The notes under the pieces are model-generated. The model was given only the letters and a program-made list of their open reading frames with translations, was not told where the DNA came from and did not search any database. Shown here piece after piece: positions 59,228-64,000 of a DNA stretch of 64,000 bases. Every line of letters starts with the position of its first letter. The first letter of the stretch is position 1. The position numbers and the translations under genes are program-made. The DNA comes from Gammaproteobacteria bacterium (GTDB lineage Bacteria; Pseudomonadota; Gammaproteobacteria; Nitrosococcales; Methylophagaceae): assembly GCA_029210875.1 (NCBI GenBank), contig JARGFJ010000004.1:1-64000 (forward strand), given 5' to 3'.

Positions 59228-60534
59228 TCTTTTTCACCTGTTTTAGGTAACCGTTGTTCAACTACCTTAGCTAATGCTTCTCTAATAGTGTGATTGGGAA
59301 TACGTGTTAACACGTCAACTGCAAACGCATAGGTTAATAAACTTCTTGCACTGACTTCGTCCAAACCACGAGCTCGTAAGAAAAATAACTGATCTTCATC
59401 TAGTTGTCCGATCGCACTGCCATGACCACATTTGACATCGTCAGCATAAATTTCCATTTCGGGTTTACTATCAATTTCACAGCCGCGCGATAACAGTAAA
59501 TTACGATTACTTTGATTGGCATCCGTTTTTTGGGCATCTTTATGCACCATCACTTTACCGTTAAATACGGCATGACTATTACCATCCAACACACCTTTGT
59601 ATAACTCATCGCTAGTTGTGTTAGGTACTGCATGATCAATACGGGTATGGTTATCAACATGTTGTTCACCATCAACTAAATACAAACCATCCATTGTGAC
59701 GTGTGATTGTTCGCCTAATAATTGGCTATGAATATCATTGCGCGCCAATTTAGCACCTAATGAAATATTATTTGTTAACCAGTGACTAGCTTGTGCCAGA
59801 TGGGCTGCTAATGTCGCAATATGAAAGGCATTATTTGATTCTTGCTGTAATTTATAGTGGGTTAACTCAGCTCGTTCAGCCAAATTAACCTCTGTTACAA
59901 CATCGGTAAAATAGCTGTCCTGTGTCAAACCAACATAATGTTCAATCACCGTAGCTTTAGCACCCGTTTCCAGCTCAATCTTATGGCGTAGGTGTGTCGC
60001 CAAATTAGCTGTGTTGCCCGTATTGATAACGATAATTTCGATTGTTTTTTCAATCTCAATAGCGCTATCAACCGAAATAACAACGCCTTCAGACATCAGC
60101 ATGGTATTGAGGGCATTTAGTCCAACTTTAGTCAGTTCAGTTTGTTGTCCTAAACTATGTTCAAGTTGATCCACAGACTCAGATAACGCTGTAATGCACA
60201 ATCCTGATTGCAAGGCATCAATATCAGACAATTCTTCTGAAAAAACGCCATCGACAATGACAACACGATAAGCATCGTGTAACAGAGCAACCGAATCAAC
60301 TTCATCGGCTGCTATCTCAACTGACTCCGTATGATGATTAAATATTTGTTGGGAAAAATCCCACAAGCTGGTGTATTTCCAATCTTCCTCTTTTTTAGCA
60401 GGCAAACTGAACATATTAAATTGCGTTAACGCATCTTGGCGTCGTTTTTTTAACCAGGGCGCAGTGCCTTCAGCAGCAATTAACGCCTCAGCAACACTCG
60501 CAAATGGAGTCGCTAATTCGCTTAATTGTTTCAT
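59224..60534 (-). CDS. sufD: Fe-S cluster assembly protein SufD
   Basis: 436-residue SufD, beta-helix partner of SufB in the SufBC2D complex. [14 protein letters not shown] near the start and the C-terminal core [26 protein letters not shown]-type region identify it. Overlaps sufC and sufS by 4 bases each. Confidence 0.95.
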   Translation of the reverse strand: MKQLSELATPFASVAEALIAAEGTAPWLKKRRQDALTQFNMFSLPAKKEEDWKYTSLWDFSQQIFNHHTESVEIAADEVDSVALLHDAYRVVIVDGVFSEELSDIDALQSGLCITALSESVDQLEHSLGQQTELTKVGLNALNTMLMSEGVVISVDSAIEIEKTIEIIVINTGNTANLATHLRHKIELETGAKATVIEHYVGLTQDSYFTDVVTEVNLAERAELTHYKLQQESNNAFHIATLAAHLAQASHWLTNNISLGAKLARNDIHSQLLGEQSHVTMDGLYLVDGEQHVDNHTRIDHAVPNTTSDELYKGVLDGNSHAVFNGKVMVHKDAQKTDANQSNRNLLLSRGCEIDSKPEMEIYADDVKCGHGSAIGQLDEDQLFFLRARGLDEVSARSLLTYAFAVDVLTRIPNHTIREALAKVVEQRLPKTGEKE

Positions 60535-61292
60535 GCAGACACACCTTCGGGTTGTTCATCCACCCAACTGTAACCTGTTTTCTCCAGTTCTTTGGCCAAT
60601 TCCTTATCACCAGATTTAACGATTTGACCTTTAGAAAGCACATGAACAAAGTCAGGCACGATGTAATCTAATAAGCGTTGATAATGCGTGATCATAATGA
60701 TCGAACGCTGTTGTGAACGTAATGCATTAACGCCTTCAGATACGATTTTAAGTGCATCAATATCAAGACCAGAATCCGTTTCATCAAGAATGGCTAATGA
60801 CGGTTCAAGCAATGCCATTTGCAGGATTTCATTACGTTTTTTCTCGCCACCAGAGAAACCTTCATTAACGCTACGGTGAAGGAATTGCTCGTCCATTTTG
60901 ACTAATTCCATTTTGCTGCGAACTAGGGTTAGGAAATCAATCGCATCCAATTCATCTAAACCTTGGTATTTACGCACCGCATTTAGTGCTGCTTTTAATA
61001 GATAAATATTGCTCACACCTGGAATTTCGACTGGGTATTGAAATGCTAAAAACACACCGCGTTGAGCACGTTCTTCCGCTTCAAGCGCTAGTAGATTTTC
61101 ATTTTTATAAATGACTTCACCTTGGGTGATTTCATAGCCATCTCGACCAGCCAATACATTTGACAAGGTACTTTTACCTGCACCATTTGGCCCCATAATG
61201 GCATGCACTTCGCCCGCGTTAACAGTTAAGTTAATACCGCGTAAAATTTCTTTGCCGTCAACACTGGCATGTAGGTTTTTAATTTCTAACAT
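60531..61292 (-). CDS. sufC: SUF ATPase SufC
   Basis: 253-residue ABC-type ATPase of the SufBC2D complex. Walker [11 protein letters not shown], the signature [15 protein letters not shown] and Walker [13 protein letters not shown] are intact, with the SufC-specific [15 protein letters not shown] segment. It follows sufB by 19 bases. Confidence 0.97.
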   Translation of the reverse strand: MLEIKNLHASVDGKEILRGINLTVNAGEVHAIMGPNGAGKSTLSNVLAGRDGYEITQGEVIYKNENLLALEAEERAQRGVFLAFQYPVEIPGVSNIYLLKAALNAVRKYQGLDELDAIDFLTLVRSKMELVKMDEQFLHRSVNEGFSGGEKKRNEILQMALLEPSLAILDETDSGLDIDALKIVSEGVNALRSQQRSIIMITHYQRLLDYIVPDFVHVLSKGQIVKSGDKELAKELEKTGYSWVDEQPEGVSA

Positions 61293-61311
61293 TTAGAACT
61301 CTCTTTATAGT

Positions 61312-62760
61312 TTAACCAACTGAACCTTCTAGCGATAAGCCAAGTAGGTTTTGTGCCTCTACCGCAAACTCCATCGGTAATTCACGAATAACCTGTTTAC
61401 AAAAACCATTCACAATCATTGACACAGCATCTTCAAGATCTAAACCACGTTGCTTACAATAAAAGAGTTGGTCTTCACTAATTTTTGAGGTTGACGCTTC
61501 ATGCTCAACTTTTGCTGTTGGGTTTTTAACTTCAATATAGGGGAATGTATGGGCTGCACTTTTATCCCCCATTAATAATGAGTCACATTCCGTATAATTA
61601 CGTGCATTGTCAGCATTGGGGCCAACACGGACCAAACCACGGTAGGCATTTTGAGAACGACCGGCAGATACACCCTTTGAGATAATGGTTGAACTGGTGT
61701 TTTTACCGAGATGGATCATTTTGGTGCCCGTATCAGCCTGTTGCATATTATTGGTCACAGCAACAGAATAAAATTCACCTACCGAGTTATCACCCTGTAA
61801 CACCACACTTGGATATTTCCATGTGATTGCAGAACCTGTTTCAACTTGTGTCCAAGATACTTTTGAACTTTCACCACGGCATGCTGCACGTTTGGTTACG
61901 AAGTTATAAATACCACCTTTACCGTTTTCATCACCCGGATACCAGTTTTGCACGGTAGAATATTTGATCTGTGCACGATCCATCGCCACTAATTCGACTA
62001 CTGCCGCATGCAATTGATTTTCATCACGCATCGGTGCGGTACACCCTTCTAGATAACTCACATACGAATCATCATCAGCAATAATCAATGTACGTTCAAA
62101 CTGTCCGGTGTTAGCCGCATTAATTCGGAAATACGTTGATAATTCCATCGGGCAACGTACGCCTTTAGGAATATAAACAAATGAACCATCACTAAATACA
62201 GCCGAATTCAACGCTGCGTAATAGTTATCTTTATATGGAACAACACTACCCAGATATTGTTTAATCAGCTCAGGATGTTCGTGCACTGCTTTAGAAAATG
62301 GCATAAAAAGAATGCCTTGTTCAGCTAACTTATCCTGAAATGTATTGGCCACTGACACACTATCAAATACGGCATCCACCGCAACACCCGCTAAACGTGC
62401 ACGTTCATCAAGTGGCACACCCAATTTTTCATAGGTACGCAATAATTCCGGATCAACTTCATCCAGACTTTTCGGTCCATCTGTTTTTTTCTTAGGTGCC
62501 GAATAATAACTAATATCCTGATAATTGATTTCAGGATAATGGACATGTGCCCATTCTGGTGTTTCTAATGTTAACCAGTGACGATAGGCTTGTAGACGCC
62601 ATTCTAATAAAAACTCTGGCTCGCCTTTGATCTGTGAAATTTGACGAACAATATCCTCACTTAAACCCGCAGGCAAGCTATCGGCTTCAATATCGGTTAT
62701 AAATCCAGCAGCATATTCTTGTGGAACAAATTCTTCTATTTGCTGTTTTTGCTCAGCCAT
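61312..62760 (-). CDS. sufB: Fe-S cluster assembly protein SufB
   Basis: 482-residue SufB, the scaffold subunit of SufBC2[37 protein letters not shown] and [16 protein letters not shown] are the family hallmarks, with the catalytic cysteine in the last. It overlaps the regulator gene by 8 bases and starts the structural part of the operon. Confidence 0.97.
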   Translation of the reverse strand: MAEQKQQIEEFVPQEYAAGFITDIEADSLPAGLSEDIVRQISQIKGEPEFLLEWRLQAYRHWLTLETPEWAHVHYPEINYQDISYYSAPKKKTDGPKSLDEVDPELLRTYEKLGVPLDERARLAGVAVDAVFDSVSVANTFQDKLAEQGILFMPFSKAVHEHPELIKQYLGSVVPYKDNYYAALNSAVFSDGSFVYIPKGVRCPMELSTYFRINAANTGQFERTLIIADDDSYVSYLEGCTAPMRDENQLHAAVVELVAMDRAQIKYSTVQNWYPGDENGKGGIYNFVTKRAACRGESSKVSWTQVETGSAITWKYPSVVLQGDNSVGEFYSVAVTNNMQQADTGTKMIHLGKNTSSTIISKGVSAGRSQNAYRGLVRVGPNADNARNYTECDSLLMGDKSAAHTFPYIEVKNPTAKVEHEASTSKISEDQLFYCKQRGLDLEDAVSMIVNGFCKQVIRELPMEFAVEAQNLLGLSLEGSVG

Positions 62761-63247
62761 TTAATTCACCTTCGTTTAGTGTTTTTAGACCCACATTTGA
62801 ATTCAGTGGATAAAAATGTATTGGACTCACTTGAGCCGTTTTTGATGGTGGCACAAGCATGTCAGACAATTTAACCTCATCTAATGCGTGGAAAACCGCA
62901 TTATTGATGCGTGTCCAGTTTGTTTGTATAGCGCAATGCGTTTCCTGTTCACAATGACTCTCATCGCTGACACATTCTGTTAAAGCTATCGGTCCTTCAA
63001 TTGCTGTAATAATCTCCGCTACCGAAATATCATTTGCATGTCGGCTCAAACTGTAACCACCTGTCGCACCACGCTCTGACTTTAACAGCCCAGCACTGGA
63101 AAGTGATTTAAGTACTTTTTTTACTGTGGGCAGAGGTACACGAACAGCATCCGCTAAGGTGTGGGCACTATGCTGCAACTCTGTTTTTTGCGCCAGATAA
63201 CTCATCAATACGATACCGTAATCGGTTAATTTTCCCATACGTAACAT
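62753..63247 (-). CDS. sufR: Rrf2-family SUF operon regulator
   Basis: 164-residue Rrf2-type winged-helix regulator of the SUF-operon-linked group. [19 protein letters not shown] opens the domain, [22 protein letters not shown] is the recognition helix region, and three cysteines ([15 protein letters not shown]) offer ligands for a [2Fe-2S] cluster. The ATG at 63247 has AGGAGAGAT upstream; the frame to 63298 would run through the operator and is rejected. The symbol follows common usage; the gene is not the DeoR-type cyanobacterial SufR. Confidence 0.92.
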   Translation of the reverse strand: MLRMGKLTDYGIVLMSYLAQKTELQHSAHTLADAVRVPLPTVKKVLKSLSSAGLLKSERGATGGYSLSRHANDISVAEIITAIEGPIALTECVSDESHCEQETHCAIQTNWTRINNAVFHALDEVKLSDMLVPPSKTAQVSPIHFYPLNSNVGLKTLNEGELNG

Positions 63248-63264
63248 GCGATCTCTCCTAATGA

Positions 63265-63304
63265 GTACTATTATAGTACCATTTAAATTAATAACCAAGC
63301 CTTT
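63265..63304 (-). promoter_or_regulatory. suf operon promoter with palindromic operator
   Basis: On the minus strand TTGGTT (63298-63293) and TATAAT (63275-63270) are spaced by 17 bases. A perfect 15-bp palindrome (GTACTAT, one base, ATAGTAC; 63265-63279) covers the -10 box, 18 bases before the sufR start. This is where an autoregulating Rrf2 repressor would bind. Confidence 0.7.
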
Positions 63305-63442
63305 TACTCAGTTATTTCAACGACTATTTACTTTAAAAATATGAGAGAATGCCTGCCGTGAACTTTATCAGTATCAAAGTTACTAAAAGCGTAGCAACAC
63401 TGATAACACAAACACTTAACCCCTTGATTCGAGAGCATTTAG

Positions 63443-64000
63443 ATGAAATTTAAGACACTCGCACTAATTCCTTTTTTATTCGGAGCACAAGTAATGGCTG
63501 ATACACATGCCGCAAAACTAGACACTGACAAACAACAACTAAGCTATATCTTCGGCATTCAAGTCGGTCAAAACATGATGCAAGAAGGCGTAGAATTAGA
63601 TATGGATGCGTTCAGTGCCGGTGTTGCAGATATGTTTGCTGGCAAACCACCTCAATTAGACCAAGCCACTGCTGAAAAAGTAATTGGTGAATTCCAGCAG
63701 AAAAAAGCCAAAGAAATGGCGGATGAAATGAACAAAAAACAAGCCCAAGCTAAAGCTTACCTTGACGAAAATGCCAAAAAAGAAGGTGTCATTACAACGG
63801 CTAGCGGCCTTCAGTACACAATTCTTACCGAAGGTGATGGCGCAACACCAACAGCTAAAGATAAAGTTATTGCACATTACAAAGGTACATTATTAGACGG
63901 TACTGTTTTTGACAGTTCTTATGACCGTGGTGAACCTGCAACATTCCCTGTTACCGGCGTTATTCAAGGTTGGCAAGAAGCACTTCAAATGATGAAAGAA
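63443..64000 (+). CDS. FKBP-type peptidyl-prolyl isomerase, 3' truncated by window edge
   Basis: First 186 residues of a Mip/FkpA/FklB-like protein. Signal peptide of about 19 residues (ending QVMA before DTHAA), the N-terminal FKBP dimerisation helices with LSYIFGIQVGQNM, a long helix rich in K/A/E, and the start of the FKBP domain (VIAHYKGTLLDGTVFDSSYDRG, split here only by the window end after GWQEALQMMKE). It folds periplasmic or outer-membrane proteins. It is divergent from sufR. Confidence 0.92.
   Translation, partial: MKFKTLALIPFLFGAQVMADTHAAKLDTDKQQLSYIFGIQVGQNMMQEGVELDMDAFSAGVADMFAGKPPQLDQATAEKVIGEFQQKKAKEMADEMNKKQAQAKAYLDENAKKEGVITTASGLQYTILTEGDGATPTAKDKVIAHYKGTLLDGTVFDSSYDRGEPATFPVTGVIQGWQEALQMMKE

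Overview
The window is a chromosomal stretch of a Gram-negative gammaproteobacterium. Evidence for this is the outer-membrane assembly genes (lptD, lptF, lptG, surA), FadL, FimV, RatA/RnfH next to smpB-ssrA, HolC, and a tmRNA tag reading ANDNNYALAA. The AT-leaning composition, an Entner-Doudoroff pair (edd-eda), a SUF operon with a SufU-type scaffold and the gene orders suggest a marine lineage such as the Methylophaga/Cycloclasticus (Thiotrichales) area. That placement is inference from gene content, not from a search.

Layout. 1-813: right end of an IS3-family insertion sequence, then a short scar of GGGGGTA-type repeats beside the 3' end of ssrA, a classic island landing site. 814-4232: ssrA, smpB, a sodium symporter, ratA, rnfH and a small membrane protein. 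4233-6003: a DUF455 ferritin-like protein and a lone OppB-type permease. 6109-8958: a rhodanese, a secreted protein whose only cysteines form a CGC motif, a DUF692 (MNIO) enzyme and its DUF2063-type partner. This is the most intriguing module in the window. 9014-12783: eda, edd and a Cu/Zn efflux permease. 12870-16718: trmB, fadL and an acyl-CoA ligase. 16733-30201: a long minus-strand gene train, pomA-pomB-yceI-leuD-leuB-asd-fimV-truA-trpF-trpB-trpA-accD-folC, in which leuC is missing from its usual place. 30311-35862: a lipoprotein oligopeptide-binding protein, fabI, ppiD, tRNA-Asp, tRNA-Val and hupB. 36075-41513: lptD-surA-pdxA-rsmA.

41754-43637 is the second accessory spot. It holds a promoter, tRNA-Ala, two identical tRNA-Glu genes separated by a terminator, and then an islet of small minus-strand genes: two paralogous unknowns, a four-cysteine zinc-ribbon-like ORF and a decayed ORF. 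It ends in a 123-bp imperfect inverted repeat beside lptG. From 43638 come lptG-lptF, pepA-holC, a large GGDEF/EAL sensor protein, valS, a bacteriohemerythrin, an NAD malic enzyme and the complete sufR-B-C-D-S-U-T operon. The window ends inside an FKBP-type isomerase.

Most genes are housekeeping. Linked functions are trans-translation (smpB-ssrA), sugar acid catabolism (edd-eda), fatty-acid import and activation (fadL-acyl-CoA ligase), leucine/tryptophan/aspartate-family biosynthesis, LPS export, and Fe-S assembly under a Rrf2 repressor with an operator on its own -10 box. The best candidates for something undescribed are the MNIO module at 6.1-9.0 kb and the small-gene islet at 42.2-43.6 kb.
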